A stretch of DNA of 64,000 nt from Lysobacter sp. ISL-50 (GCF_018612875.1 NZ_JAGGRI010000023.1:62001-126000); one strand, 5' to 3'; counted from the first letter of the stretch, positions 25,269 through 35,691 are shown. Notes: a model not told the origin generated them from the letters alone. Program-made: numbers and translations.

Positions 25269-27098
25269 CGCGCACTGATGTGGACCAGCATCGTCGCCGT
25301 GGGGCTGTTGGCCGGTTGTACCGACCGGACCGGCAAGAGCGCCTCGCAGGACGCCGCCGCGCGCACGCCGATCGTGACCGTCAGCGCCGATCAGGCGGTT
25401 TCGCCGGTGCCGCCGTGGCAAGCGCCGGCGATCGCGGTCGGCGAGCACAATGCGCGCGAGTTGCACAAGCGCGCGCAGGCCGCGCTCAAGTCCGGCGATC
25501 TGCACGCCAACGCCGATTCGGCGATCCCGCTGTACCTGGCCTTGCGCGGCTTCGCTCCGAACGACCGCGTCGCCGCCGCCGGCCTGGACCGCGCGATCGC
25601 GCTGCTGCTGGTCGAAGGCGACACCGCGCTGAAGAAGATCGACGAAGACCCGCTGTCGCTGCGCGCCGCGCACGAGGCCGCGGCGGTGGCGCGCGCGGTC
25701 GCGCCGGAGCATCGCAAGGTCGAGGCCTACCTGGAGCGGGTGGATCGCGCCGATCAGGCGCAGGAAGCCGACCGCCTGGGCGAAGTGGACCTCAACGCCG
25801 GCCGCATCGGCGAAGACGGCAAGAGCGGGGCGCTGGCGCGGTTCGGCGAGGCGCTGGAGCTGCGCCCGGGCGACGTGCGCGCCAGGCAAGGCATCGCCGC
25901 GGCCGAGAGCGCGCTGATCCGCCGCGCCGAGATCGCCGCCGACAAGGACGATTACGCCAGCGCGGAGCGTTGGCTGGGCAAGGCCGCGCTGGTGCGGCCG
26001 AAGATGAGCACGGCCTCCGATGCGCAAGGGCGGATCGCCGCGCAACGGCAGGCGCGGATCGGCAGTCTGCGCGATCAGGGCATCGCCGCGCTGCCGAAGT
26101 TCCGCGGCATCGACGAGGCGCGCGGCTATCTGGCCACTTTGTTGCGGATCGCGCCGACCGGCGATCCGGCCGCGGCCGAGCTGCGCGAACGCATCGAACT
26201 GGCTACCCACTACGGCCTGTTCCGTCCGGGCCAGGTGTTCACCGACGCGATGAACCTCGGCGGCCGCGGCCCGGCGATGGTGGTGATTCCGCACGGTGCG
26301 TTCCGCATGGGCGCGGACGTGAGCGAAGCCGACTCCAGCGACGCCGAGCGGCCGCTGCGCAACATCCGTTTCGACCGCGGGCTGGCGATGTCGCGCTACG
26401 AAATCACCGTCGGCGAATTCCGTCGTTTCATGAATTCGACCAAGCATCGCGCGCGCGCCACCCGCCGCGGCTATTCCATCGCCTACGACGAGCGCAGCGG
26501 CAATCTGGTGCGGCGCGGTGGGGTGGACTGGAATTCGGACTACGCCGGCCAGCCGGCCGCGGACAATCTGCCGGTGGTGCACGTCAGCGCCAAGGACGCG
26601 GCGGCGTACGTGGAGTGGCTGTCGGCGATCACCGGTCAGCGTTATCGCCTGCCCAGCGAGGCCGAGTACGAATACGCGCTGCGCGCCGGCAGCCAGGGCC
26701 GCTATCCCTGGGGCGACGGCGCCCCGCCGGCCAAGATCGGCAATCTGACCGGCAGCCTGGACGCATCGCCCAGCGGCCGGCGCTGGCGCAACGCCTTCCA
26801 GGGCTACGGCGACGGCGCCTGGGGGCCGGCGCCGGTCGGCAGTTACGTGCCCAATGCATTCGGTCTTCACGACATGGGCGGCAATGTCAGCGAGTGGGTG
26901 GCCGATTGCTGGCACGACAACTACCGGCGCGCACCGCGCGACGGCGCGGCCTGGTTCAATCCGGGCTGCCGCACGCGGGTGTTTCGTGGCGGTTCGTGGT
27001 CGAGCTCGCCGGCGCAGACGCGCGCGGCGTGGCGCCAGGGCACCAGCGCGGACACCACCAACGGACGCCTGGGTTTCCGGGTCGTGCGGGATATTTGA
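25266..27098 (+). CDS. Lipoprotein with formylglycine-generating-enzyme (SUMF1) fold
   Basis: With the TTG start the 610-residue product begins MRALMWTSIVAVGLLAGC, a lipoprotein signal with lipobox LAGC. Residues 60-310 are helical and repeat-like (LHKRAQAALKSGDLHANAD, ALARFGEALELRPGDVRARQ), resembling TPR repeats. Residues 335-610 form the SUMF1/FGE-sulfatase domain: MVVIPHGAFRMGAD, YEITVGEFRRFMNST, YRLPSEAEYEYALRAG, LHDMGGNVSEWVADCW and the closing RLGFRVVRDI. Many bacterial members are not sulfatase activators, and the active-site cysteine pair of true enzymes is not obvious here. It is more likely a structural or binding protein of the envelope. The M48 peptidase gene follows after 147 bp. 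Confidence 0.82.
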   Translation: MRALMWTSIVAVGLLAGCTDRTGKSASQDAAARTPIVTVSADQAVSPVPPWQAPAIAVGEHNARELHKRAQAALKSGDLHANADSAIPLYLALRGFAPNDRVAAAGLDRAIALLLVEGDTALKKIDEDPLSLRAAHEAAAVARAVAPEHRKVEAYLERVDRADQAQEADRLGEVDLNAGRIGEDGKSGALARFGEALELRPGDVRARQGIAAAESALIRRAEIAADKDDYASAERWLGKAALVRPKMSTASDAQGRIAAQRQARIGSLRDQGIAALPKFRGIDEARGYLATLLRIAPTGDPAAAELRERIELATHYGLFRPGQVFTDAMNLGGRGPAMVVIPHGAFRMGADVSEADSSDAERPLRNIRFDRGLAMSRYEITVGEFRRFMNSTKHRARATRRGYSIAYDERSGNLVRRGGVDWNSDYAGQPAADNLPVVHVSAKDAAAYVEWLSAITGQRYRLPSEAEYEYALRAGSQGRYPWGDGAPPAKIGNLTGSLDASPSGRRWRNAFQGYGDGAWGPAPVGSYVPNAFGLHDMGGNVSEWVADCWHDNYRRAPRDGAAWFNPGCRTRVFRGGSWSSSPAQTRAAWRQGTSADTTNGRLGFRVVRDI

Positions 27099-27245
27099 GT
27101 TCGGCCGATGGCGGTCCATGATGGGGCGCCTGCGGCCGATCGGCGGCAGGAGTCGAGCGGGTCGATGCGGCGTTCGCGAAGGCGGCGCGGCGCGATCGCA
27201 GGGTAGGGCGTTCAGCGCTCGCAGGCAGGTTTCGGGAGTGTGCAG

Positions 27246-28169
27246 ATGAGGATCGATCCCCTCGGCAATCGGGCGCAGGGCGGACGGCGCGGATTCGGCG
27301 GTTTTCGCTGGTGGATCCTGTTGCTGTTCGGCTTGTACGCGGCGTGGTCGTGGTTCGGCAGCGCCAAGACCGATCCCTACACCGGCGAGAAGGCGCATTA
27401 CGGCGCCAGCGCCGACGAGGAAGTGCAGCTCGGCGAACAGGCCTTCGTGCAGGTGCTCAACGACGCCACCGCGCAGCGCGCGCTGTTGCCGTCGGCCTCG
27501 CCGCAGAGCCAGGACGTCAGCGAGATCGCCCAGCGCCTGATCAACAAGGTGCCGCAGGTGACCCAGGCGCTGGCGCAGCAGAACAACCAGGCCGCGCCGG
27601 AGGACTACAAGAACTTCAAGTGGAGCGTGGCGGTGATCAATTCGCAGGAGGCCAACGCCTTCTGCCTGCCCGGCGGCAAGATGGCGGTGTACACCGGCCT
27701 GCTGCCGGTGACCCAGAACGACGATGCGCTGGCGGTGGTGATGGGCCATGAAATCGCCCACGCGCTGTTGCGCCACGGTTCGCAGCGCATGGCTCAGCAG
27801 AAGCTGGTGCAGATGGGCCAGATGGCCGCCGGCATGGCGGTGGGCGGCATGGACCCGCAACAGCAGCAGATGATCATGGGCGCGCTCGGCGCCGGCGCGC
27901 AGTACGGCCTGGTGCTGCCGTACGGCCGCAATCACGAGACCCAGGCCGACAAGGTCGGACTGATGCTGGCGGCGGCGGCCTGTTACGACCCGCGCCAGGC
28001 GATTCCGTTATGGCAGCGCATGTCGCAACTCGGCGGCGGCCAGCGCCCGCCGGAGTTCGCCTCGACCCACCCGGACCCGGCCAACCGCATCCAGACGCTG
28101 GAGGCGCTGATGCCTGCGGCGATGAAGTTCTATGAGGCCAATTGCGCGGGGAAGCCGCTGGCCAAATGA
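27246..28169 (+). CDS. M48-family membrane-associated metallopeptidase
   Basis: The 307-residue protein starts at ATG 27246, with GGGAG seven bases upstream; a GTG at 27240 is less well placed. A hydrophobic helix at about 20-38 (WWILLLFGLYAAWSWF) anchors it. The zinc motif HEIAH is at residues 168-172, and the downstream glutamate lies in NHETQADKVGL. The ending STHPDPANRIQTLEAL is typical of the LoiP/YfgC-like M48 group involved in envelope protein quality control. The sequence ends just before a block of repeats. Confidence 0.88.
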   Translation: MRIDPLGNRAQGGRRGFGGFRWWILLLFGLYAAWSWFGSAKTDPYTGEKAHYGASADEEVQLGEQAFVQVLNDATAQRALLPSASPQSQDVSEIAQRLINKVPQVTQALAQQNNQAAPEDYKNFKWSVAVINSQEANAFCLPGGKMAVYTGLLPVTQNDDALAVVMGHEIAHALLRHGSQRMAQQKLVQMGQMAAGMAVGGMDPQQQQMIMGALGAGAQYGLVLPYGRNHETQADKVGLMLAAAACYDPRQAIPLWQRMSQLGGGQRPPEFASTHPDPANRIQTLEALMPAAMKFYEANCAGKPLAK

Positions 28170-28260
28170 GGCGAGGGGCGGTGGTCGCCGCGCGGTGATT
28201 CGACGCGTATGAGTTCGACAGGATTCCCGGATGACGTACGGGGAGGGCGTGCGCGTTTGC

Positions 28261-28580
28261 TCTTGCTCGTCATTCCCGCGAACGCGGGCTCTGCTTTACT
28301 TCGGCGGAGCCGAACATCCAGAGACTTCAGAGTCATGTCGCGAAAAGCCCTGGATCCCCGCCTTCGCGGGATGACGTGCCGGTAGGGAGCGCGCGTCTGC
28401 TCTTGCTCGTCATTCCCGCGAAGGCGGGCTCTGCTTTACTTCGGCGGAGCCGAACATCCAGAGACTTCAGAGTCATGTCGCGATAGAGCCCTGGATCCCC
28501 GCCTTCGCGGGGATGACGTGCTGGTAGGGTGCACGCGTTTGCTTTTGCTCGTCATTCCCGCGTTCGCGGGAATGACGGTT
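28261..28580. repeat. Tandem 140-bp repeat with REP-like palindromes
   Basis: Two nearly identical units start at 28261 and 28401, each beginning TCTTGCTCGTCATTCCCGCG. Each contains a CGCGAACGCGGG or CGCGAAGGCGGG palindrome, a conserved middle (TTACTTCGGCGGAGCC, CATCCAGAGACTTCAGAGTC) and the closing CCGCCTTCGCGG palindrome. A partial third unit begins near 28541. The gap 28170-28646 contains no gene. Its end also carries a degenerate GATTCCC heptamer pair near 28620-28645. Confidence 0.85.
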
Positions 28581-28646
28581 GTGAGAGGGCGAGGGCAACC
28601 ACAATCCGACTTCGACTTCGAATCCCGACTCCCGATTCCCAGCCCC

Positions 28647-29387
28647 TCAAAAACTCATAAACAACCCACCATTCACCGGAATATTCGCCCCGGTAATGAA
28701 TCCCGCGTCCTCGGCCGTCAGAAACTCCACCGTGCGCGCGATCTCGCTGGGCTTGCCCAGGCGCCCGACCGGGACGCTGTCGATGATCTTGCCGCGGATG
28801 TCGTCGGCGATCGCCATCACCATCGCGGTTTCGCAATACCCCGGCGACACCGAATTCACCGTCACGCCCTTGCGCGCGACCTCGCGCGCCAGCGCCATCG
28901 TGAAGCCGTGCATGCCGGCCTTGGCCGCGGAGTAGTTGGTCTGGCCGAACTGGCCGGTCTGGCCGTTGACCGAACTGATGTTGACGATGCGGCCGAAGCC
29001 GCGTTCGGCCATGCCATCGATCGCGTGCCGGCACAGGTTGAACACGCCGTCGAGATTGACGCTGAGCACGTCGTCCCAGGCGCGCTTTTCCATCTTGCGC
29101 AGGCTGCCGTCGCGGGTGATGCCGGCGGCGTTGACCAGGATGTCGATCGCGCCGTCCTCGCCCACGATGCGTTCGATCGCCGCGCCGCAATCGTCGTAGT
29201 CGGCGACGTTGGCCGCTTCGAAGCGGATGTCGAAGCCGTCGGTGAGCGCGGCGAATTGCGCGATGCGTTCTTCGCGCGCGCTCAGGTCCAGCGCGATCAC
29301 GCGGCGTCCGGCGCGCGCCAGCGACAAACAGATTTCGGTGCCCAGGCCGCCGATGCCGCCGCTGACCACGGCGATGCGTTTGTTCAT
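28647..29387 (-). CDS. PhaB-like acetoacetyl-CoA reductase (SDR family), paralog 2
   Basis: This 246-residue NADPH-dependent short-chain dehydrogenase starts at ATG 29387 with GGGGA upstream. It has the nucleotide motif GGIGGLG near residue 12, NAAG in the middle, the catalytic serine in NISSVNGQTGQFG, and the tyrosine and lysine in YSAAKAG. The block after the serine (NGQTGQFGQTNYSAAKAG) is characteristic of PhaB/PhbB enzymes that make (R)-3-hydroxybutyryl-CoA for polyhydroxyalkanoate. It is similar along its whole length to the reductase at 30383. It lies directly downstream of phaR. Confidence 0.85.
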   Translation of the reverse strand: MNKRIAVVSGGIGGLGTEICLSLARAGRRVIALDLSAREERIAQFAALTDGFDIRFEAANVADYDDCGAAIERIVGEDGAIDILVNAAGITRDGSLRKMEKRAWDDVLSVNLDGVFNLCRHAIDGMAERGFGRIVNISSVNGQTGQFGQTNYSAAKAGMHGFTMALAREVARKGVTVNSVSPGYCETAMVMAIADDIRGKIIDSVPVGRLGKPSEIARTVEFLTAEDAGFITGANIPVNGGLFMSF

Positions 29388-29544
29388 GTCGGTTCCCCAC
29401 AACGAAAGACGCGCCGCATGCCGGCGAGCCTTGAATTCACGAATAGCGGCCGCCGCCAGGCGTGCGGACGCGGAGGATTCACGCGTCCCGGCACCGTCCC
29501 CACGGTCCGCGAACGATCATCCGCGCCGATGCGCGGCGCGCAAG

Positions 29545-29572
29545 AAAAAAGCGCGGCTCAACGCTCGCGCTT
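29545..29572 (-). terminator. Terminator of phaR
   Basis: On the minus strand AAGCGCG, overlapping the last phaR codons, pairs with CGCGCTT. Six T follow (plus-strand A-run 29545-29550). It separates phaR from the downstream reductase. Confidence 0.7.
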
Positions 29573-30046
29573 GGTGTCGGTCTTCTGCTTCGGCGTGACC
29601 GGTTGGCCTACGCTTCCGGAAAGATTCTGCTGGAACTCTTTCCACAAGGTCAGGTTGCGCTCGGTGAGCTGATTCATCATCGCCCACGGCGTCTGCCCGA
29701 GCATGCCGCCCATCTGGTTGCGGAAGGTCTGTTGCTGATCGAGGAACACCTGCATCGACCGCTCCAGGTAGTTGCCCATGAAGCCCTGCAGCGAGTCGCC
29801 GTAGAAACGGATGATCTGGCTCAACAACTGCGTGGAGAGCACCGGTTCGCCGTCTTGTTCGTGCTCGGCGATGATCTGCAGCAGCACTTGCCGGGTGAGG
29901 TCGTCGCCGGAGCGCGCGTCGCGCACTTCGAACTCTTCGCCATCGACGATGAGCTGTCGCACGTCTTCGATGGTGATGTAGCTGGAGATCTCGGTATCGT
30001 AAAGACGACGGTTCGGATACTTCTTGATGATGCGGGTCGAGGCCAT
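29558..30046 (-). CDS. phaR: Polyhydroxyalkanoate synthesis repressor PhaR
   Basis: The 162-residue protein starts at ATG 30046. The first 60 residues (IIKKYPNRRLYDTEISSYIT, EDVRQLIVDGEEFEV) are the conserved PhaR DNA-binding domain. The next 50 (LLSQIIRFYGDSLQGFMG, YLERSMQVFLDQQQTF) are the PHB-accumulation domain. PhaR senses polymer or oligomers and represses phasin and its own gene. The 336-bp gap 30047-30382 after the upstream reductase should contain the promoter and operator, but I see no certain operator there. No PHA synthase gene is in the window. Confidence 0.95.
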   Translation of the reverse strand: MASTRIIKKYPNRRLYDTEISSYITIEDVRQLIVDGEEFEVRDARSGDDLTRQVLLQIIAEHEQDGEPVLSTQLLSQIIRFYGDSLQGFMGNYLERSMQVFLDQQQTFRNQMGGMLGQTPWAMMNQLTERNLTLWKEFQQNLSGSVGQPVTPKQKTDTKRER

Positions 30047-30339
30047 TGAGCTTTGGCTCTAAAAGCGTGGTGCCTTGCAGCATGGCGCAGGGCGCAGGGG
30101 CTTGCAACAGGGGCGTGCGGGAGGCTGCGCAGGGCGGCCTGCGACGGCCGCGCGGGATATTCGCCGCGCCTGCGCCCGATCCGCCGCCGGAGCCGCGGGG
30201 GCGGCAAAAACCCCTTCGAATCAGCCCTTGAGCGCGCGATCGCCAAGACCGCCGGCCAAGCCGGGAGCGTGTCGGGTCGGTGAACGGGAGGGTTCGAGAT
30301 TTTCGTGAAAGCAACGCTTGCGCGCGGCCGGTGCGCGGA

Positions 30340-30365
30340 GCCGGAGACCTGAACAGGCCTCCGGC
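30340..30365 (-). terminator. Hairpin after phbB
   Basis: GCCGGAGACCTG pairs with CAGGCCTCCGGC with one mismatch, 18 bp beyond the reductase stop. It lacks a T-run, so it is a possible terminator or RNA-stabilising hairpin. Confidence 0.4.
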
Positions 30366-30382
30366 CCGAACTCGCGCCGGGC

Positions 30383-31123
<741 letters not shown>

Positions 31124-31165
31124 GCTGAGCTCTCCTTGACCGCGAAGGGCGGTCTCGTCCCGATT

Positions 31166-32158
31166 CTAGACAGCATTCGCGCAAGGATCGTTGTGCATCG
31201 CGGCGAGACCGGCGACGGTCTGCGGAATCTGTGCCGGGCTGAACGAAACCCGTGCCGCGGCGAGCAATTGCGTGACAGTCGCCACCTCATCCAGGGCGTG
31301 CGGATGCTGGCCCAGCGCCTGCCATGCGGCGCGCAGCGCCGGCAGCGGATCGGCGGGATCGAGCGGATGCGCGGCATCGGATTTGGACAGCTTGCGGCCG
31401 CTCGCGTCGAGCAGCAGCGGCAGGTGTGCGTAGTCCGGCGTGGCCAGGCCGAGCGCGCGCTGCAGCAGGATCTGGCGCGCGGTGGAATCGAGCAGGTCGG
31501 CGCCGCGGACCACTTCGGTGATGCCCTGGTCGGCGTCGTCCACGACCACCGCCAGTTGATACGCCCAGTAGCCGTCGGCGCGGCGCAGGACGAAGTCGCC
31601 GACCTCGCGGGCGACATCTTGATGTTGCGGACCCAGGATCGTATCGACGAAATCGACCGCGGCGCCGTCGGCCACGCGCAAACGGATCGCCGGTTGCGGC
31701 GCGCCGTGCCCCGGACGCGCCGCGGCGGCCACGCAGCGCCGGTGGATGCCGCCGCTGGCGGCCAGGTCGCTGCGGCTGCAATGGCAGGCGAAGGCGAGGC
31801 CGGCGTCGAGCAGGCGATCCAGCGCCGTCTGATAGAGCCCATGGCGATCGCTTTGCCGGACCACCGCTTCGTCGCTGTGCAGGCCGAACGCGGCCAGCGC
31901 CTGTAGTTGGCGCTGGGCGGCGCCGGGAACTTCGCGCGGCGGATCGAGGTCTTCGATACGTACCAGCCACGCGCCGCCGTGATGGCGCGCCAGTAGCCAA
32001 CTGCCGAACGCCGCCAGCAGCGAGCCGGCGTGCAGTTCGCCGGTGGGCGAGGGTGCGAAGCGGCCGCGGTAGCGCGCGTGCGCCGCGGCCAGCCGCTCGG
32101 CCGACGAACGGGCCGACGGATCGGTAGGCGGCTGGGCGTCGGCAGGATGTCCGGACAA
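31166..32158 (-). CDS. gluQRS: Glutamyl-Q tRNA(Asp) synthetase
   Basis: This 330-residue paralog of glutamyl-tRNA synthetase lacks the anticodon-binding domain. It attaches glutamate to queuosine-34 of tRNA-Asp. The class-I HIGH-like motif is in [13 protein letters not shown] (34-46) and the KMSKS-like motif in [11 protein letters not shown]. The CHCSRSDL segment and a later cysteine form the expected zinc site. It starts at ATG 32158. The first 30 residues are an unconserved extension, so a start nearer residue 25 is possible. Confidence 0.92.
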   Translation of the reverse strand: MSGHPADAQPPTDPSARSSAERLAAAHARYRGRFAPSPTGELHAGSLLAAFGSWLLARHHGGAWLVRIEDLDPPREVPGAAQRQLQALAAFGLHSDEAVVRQSDRHGLYQTALDRLLDAGLAFACHCSRSDLAASGGIHRRCVAAAARPGHGAPQPAIRLRVADGAAVDFVDTILGPQHQDVAREVGDFVLRRADGYWAYQLAVVVDDADQGITEVVRGADLLDSTARQILLQRALGLATPDYAHLPLLLDASGRKLSKSDAAHPLDPADPLPALRAAWQALGQHPHALDEVATVTQLLAAARVSFSPAQIPQTVAGLAAMHNDPCANAV

Positions 32159-32321
32159 TGAACGAAGGCTCGCGCGGCGGTGGATTTAAGGCCGATTCTC
32201 GTTGAATTAACCACCTGTTTGCCACATTAGAACTTTCGCGGCGTTGCGCCGCGATCAAAAAACGACAGGGACCGTCGCCCTGAAGCCGCGCATGGTGCGC
32301 GGCACGATACGCCCTACGACC

Positions 32322-33236
32322 ATGTTCAAACGCATAGCGCTTTTCCTCGCCACCAACCTGGCCGTGCTGGTGCTGCTCGGCATCGTGATGTCGGTGCTGC
32401 AGAACGTCTTCGGCATCCGCCTGGGCAATAACGGCGCGATCCTGGTGATGGCGGCGGTGTTCGGTTTCGGCGGTTCGCTGATTTCGCTGCTGATGTCCAA
32501 GTGGATCGCCAAGCGCACCACCGGCGCCTATGTCATCGAGCAGCCGCGCAACGCCGACGAGCAGTGGCTGGTGTCGACCGTGCGCCGCCAGGCCGAAGCG
32601 GCCGGCATCGGCGTGCCCGAGGTCGCGATCTACGACGCGCCGGAAATCAACGCCTTCGCCACCGGCGCCAATCGCAACAACGCGTTGGTCGCGGTGTCGA
32701 CCGGCTTGCTGCGGGCGATGACCCGCGACGAGGCCGAAGCGGTACTCGCGCACGAAGTCAGCCACGTCGCCAACGGCGACATGGTGACGATGGCGCTGAT
32801 CCAGGGCGTGCTCAACACCTTCGTGCTGGTGGCCGCGCGCGTGGTCGGCGGCTGGATCGACGCGATGATGAGCGGCGGGCGCGAGTCGCGCGGCCCGGGC
32901 CTGTTCTATTTTGTGACGGTGTTCGTGCTGGATATCGTGTTCGGCATCCTGGCGAGCATGATCGCGATGGCGTTCTCGCGTTACCGCGAGTTCCGCGCCG
33001 ATGCCGGCGGCGCGCGTCTGGCCGGTCGGCAGAAGATGATCGCGGCGTTGCAGCGTTTGTCGCAGACCTATGGCGAGAGCACGCTGCCCAAGCAGGTGCA
33101 GGCCTTTGGGATCAGCGGCGCGGTCGGTCATGGTTTGTCGAAGCTGATGCGCAGCCATCCGCCGTTGGAGGAGCGCATCGCGGCGTTGCGCAATGCGCCG
33201 CAGGAGCAGGTGGGTGGGGGCGTGGTTGCTCGTTGA
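32322..33236 (+). CDS. htpX: HtpX heat-shock membrane protease
   Basis: The 304-residue zinc protease starts at ATG 32322 ([19 protein letters not shown]). Two N-terminal helices (about 7-25 and 34-54) are followed by the HEVSH zinc motif at residues 144-148, two further helices, and the downstream glutamate ligand in [15 protein letters not shown]. It degrades damaged inner-membrane proteins alongside FtsH. The ending [12 protein letters not shown] is typical. A terminator follows at 33311. Confidence 0.95.
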   Translation: MFKRIALFLATNLAVLVLLGIVMSVLQNVFGIRLGNNGAILVMAAVFGFGGSLISLLMSKWIAKRTTGAYVIEQPRNADEQWLVSTVRRQAEAAGIGVPEVAIYDAPEINAFATGANRNNALVAVSTGLLRAMTRDEAEAVLAHEVSHVANGDMVTMALIQGVLNTFVLVAARVVGGWIDAMMSGGRESRGPGLFYFVTVFVLDIVFGILASMIAMAFSRYREFRADAGGARLAGRQKMIAALQRLSQTYGESTLPKQVQAFGISGAVGHGLSKLMRSHPPLEERIAALRNAPQEQVGGGVVAR

Positions 33237-33244
33237 GGCAAGAG

Positions 33245-33287
33245 CAAGAGCGAATCCCCCCAGCCCCCCTTTTTCAAAGGGGGGAAC
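33245..33287. repeat. CCCCCCTTTTTCAAAGGGGGG-type palindromic repeat
   Basis: AGAGCGAATCCCCCCAGCC and the adjoining CCCCTTTTTCAAAGGGG match the repeat at 60745-60823. The inner CCCCCCTTT/AAAGGGGGG stem forms a hairpin. Confidence 0.65.
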
Positions 33288-33306
33288 AGCAAAAGCTCAG
33301 GGCAAC

Positions 33307-33334
33307 AAAAAGCCCGCCATTCGGCGGGCTTTTT
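33307..33334. terminator. Bidirectional terminator between htpX and the fimX-like gene
   Basis: AGCCCGCC/GGCGGGCT forms an 8-bp stem around ATTC, with four A before and five T after. It serves both convergent genes. Confidence 0.9.
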
Positions 33335-33361
33335 GTTGGGTCGGAAGTTTTAGCCTTTCCC

Positions 33362-33410
33362 GATTCCCGATTCCCGATTCCCGATTCCCGATTCCCGATT
33401 CCCGATTCCC
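33362..33410. repeat. Heptamer tandem array, seven copies of GATTCCC
   Basis: Seven perfect tandem copies of GATTCCC end 4 bp before the stop codon of the fimX-like gene. It is the same unit as the array at 25140. Confidence 0.9.
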
Positions 33411-33414
33411 GGCC

Positions 33415-35514
33415 TTACTGGAAGTCGTAATCCATATCCGGCCCGGCCGCGGCCAGGAAGTGACCCTGGGCGTAGTCGATGCCGGCGGCGAACAGCAGGC
33501 TCATGCTGGCGGCATCCTGGACGAACTCGGCGATGGTCTGCCGGCCCAGTTCGCGCGCCTTTTCGGCGATTTCGCGCACGCGCTGCTGGTGGTCGGGGTT
33601 GGAGGTGAGGTCTTCCATGTAGCTGCGGTCGATCTTGAGGAAGGCCGCGTCGAAATGGGTCAGCAACTGGAACGAGTTCAGGCCGGCGCCGAATTGCTCC
33701 AGGCCCACGCGCACGCCGTAGTGGTAGATGCGCGACTGGAACTCCTGCGCCGCGCGCAGGTTGGTGAACACCTTCGACTCGGGCAGTTGCAGCACCAGCA
33801 GCTTGCCGTCGGCGCCGTGCTTGGCCAGCAGTTCGACGATGTGCTGCTGCAGGCTTTCGTCCTGCAGCGAGGCCTGGGTGATCTTGACCAGCAAGGTGGT
33901 GCGGCGGCCCTGGCGCATGCGCTCGCCGATTACCTGGATCGCGCGGCCGACCACCCAGCGGTCGATTTCCCACAGCAGGCCGTGTTCCTCCGCCACCTGC
34001 AGGAACGACAGCGGCTGCACCAGTTCGCCGCCGCCTTCGTCGGTGCCGGTGCCCAGGTTCTGCATGCGCAGATAGGCCTCGTACATCTCGATCGGCTCGC
34101 CGTGCAGATTGATCAGCGGCTGGTAGTTCATCACGAAACGATCGGCGTCGAGCGCGTCGCGGATGCGCGCGACCCAGGCGGCGATGCGTTCTTCCTCGGC
34201 GCGGTCGGCCGCGCCCGGGTCGAACAGCTCGATGCGGTTGCCGCCGATGTCGCTGGCCGATTGCAGGCATTGCGCGGCCTTGCCCAGCACCGCGGTGACG
34301 CTGGCGATCTTCTCGCCGATCTGCACGCCGCCGACGCTGGCGGTGGCGCTGAGCGAGAGGTGGTCGGTTTCCAGCACCTGCGCCGAGAACGCTTCGCGCA
34401 GCTTGTCGCCCAGGCCGGAGGTGTGCGAATGGTCGCTGTGCAGGGTCAGCACCGCGAACTGGTGCTCGCCGAAGCGCGCGGCGATGTCGTCCGGGCCGAT
34501 CGCTTCGCGCAGGCGCTCGCCGCAGGCCTTGATCAGCTGGTCGGCCTGATCCAGGCCGATTTCCTGCAGCAGTTGGTTGTAGTGGTCAGGCTCGATCAGC
34601 AGCAGGCCGTGATGCGCCGAGTTCTGCGCCGCGTCGGCGACCGCGTCTTCCAGAGCGCGCAGGAAGGTCGCGCGGTTGAGCAGGCCGGTGACCTGATCGC
34701 GCTGGCGCAGGGCTTCGACCTCGCGCGCCAGTTCCGGATCGATCTCCTGCCGGCGCAGCACCACCTGCAGGCATTGCTCGCCTTCGTAGGTGGCCGCGGT
34801 GAATTCCATCACCGCCGGGAAGGCGTTGCCGTCGAGCGCGCGGGCCTGGGTCTCGTAGCTCGGCGGCGGCGTTTCGCCCTTGCTGAGCTGCTTGAGCAAT
34901 TGCTTGAAGCCGTCGACCTGGCCGGGCGCGACCAGATCGAGCAGGGACATGCCCTCGATGTCCTCGAAGGACTCGAAGCCGAAAATTTCCAGATACGCGG
35001 CATTGGCACGAATGTGCATGCCTTCGTGGATGTAGGCGATGGGATCGCGCGAGGAATCGATCAGCGCGTCGCAGCGGCGCTCGGTCTCGCGCACCTGCGC
35101 TTCCAGGCGGCGCAGCGAGCGGCGCGCTTCCAGGTCGGACCATTCGGCGCGGACCACGTTCTGCAGGTGGCTGATGTTGGAGCGCAGGACGATGCCGCGC
35201 GCACCGATTTCCATCACCCCGAGCACGGCGGCCTCGTCCACGGCCTCCATCAGCACCAGCACCGGCAGGTCCTTGCCGCTGGCGTCCACGCTCTGCATCA
35301 GCTTGAGCAGGGAGATGTTGCGCGAATTGCGCGCGGCCAGCACCAGATCCGGCGGATGCTGCAGGATCAGCGCCGACAGTTCCTGCTCGTTCTCGGGGCG
35401 GGTGGGCCGCACCGCGATACCGCTGTTGCGCAGCGCGCTGACGATGGCTTCGGCCGCCTCGACGCTGTCGTCGACGATCAGCAAGCGCAACACCATGTCT
35501 TTGCCGAATTGCAT
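33415..35514 (-). CDS. FimX-like REC-PAS-GGDEF-EAL protein with degenerate catalytic motifs
   Basis: I place the start at ATG 35514, preceded by GGAGG with a six-base spacer, for 699 residues. The order is a receiver-like domain (about 8-125), PAS (about 135-250), GGDEF-like (about 285-430) and EAL-like (about 445-695). The GGDEF position reads GEHQF, the EAL position reads EAY, and the DDFGTG loop of active phosphodiesterases is replaced by LEQFGAG. The receiver keeps VDDS but lacks the usual phosphoacceptor pattern. It should therefore bind c-di-GMP rather than make or break it. The architecture and degeneracy match FimX, which controls type IV pilus assembly and twitching in Xanthomonas and Pseudomonas. 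That identity is inferred. Confidence 0.75.
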   Translation of the reverse strand: MQFGKDMVLRLLIVDDSVEAAEAIVSALRNSGIAVRPTRPENEQELSALILQHPPDLVLAARNSRNISLLKLMQSVDASGKDLPVLVLMEAVDEAAVLGVMEIGARGIVLRSNISHLQNVVRAEWSDLEARRSLRRLEAQVRETERRCDALIDSSRDPIAYIHEGMHIRANAAYLEIFGFESFEDIEGMSLLDLVAPGQVDGFKQLLKQLSKGETPPPSYETQARALDGNAFPAVMEFTAATYEGEQCLQVVLRRQEIDPELAREVEALRQRDQVTGLLNRATFLRALEDAVADAAQNSAHHGLLLIEPDHYNQLLQEIGLDQADQLIKACGERLREAIGPDDIAARFGEHQFAVLTLHSDHSHTSGLGDKLREAFSAQVLETDHLSLSATASVGGVQIGEKIASVTAVLGKAAQCLQSASDIGGNRIELFDPGAADRAEEERIAAWVARIRDALDADRFVMNYQPLINLHGEPIEMYEAYLRMQNLGTGTDEGGGELVQPLSFLQVAEEHGLLWEIDRWVVGRAIQVIGERMRQGRRTTLLVKITQASLQDESLQQHIVELLAKHGADGKLLVLQLPESKVFTNLRAAQEFQSRIYHYGVRVGLEQFGAGLNSFQLLTHFDAAFLKIDRSYMEDLTSNPDHQQRVREIAEKARELGRQTIAEFVQDAASMSLLFAAGIDYAQGHFLAAAGPDMDYDFQ

Positions 35515-35691
35515 TGACCACCTCCGTGGGCCGGTTTTATGACACGAAGCACCGGCCTCGTCCACGCAAGGACGAGAATCTGTGACCCGTTATAGGGTTC
35601 GATCACGCAAAGAGTGCATCGCTTACGCTGTTGTGCTTGCGCCGCGTGCTATCGCTGCGTTCCCCGATCAAACCCCATCCAGATTACAACC

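Noticed and set aside
24759-27935. Open frame of more than 1000 codons on the minus strand opposite the lipoprotein and M48 genes
   Set aside because: It is antisense to two well-supported genes, consists of His/Arg/Gln-rich low-complexity residues, and is the usual shadow of high-GC coding sequence.
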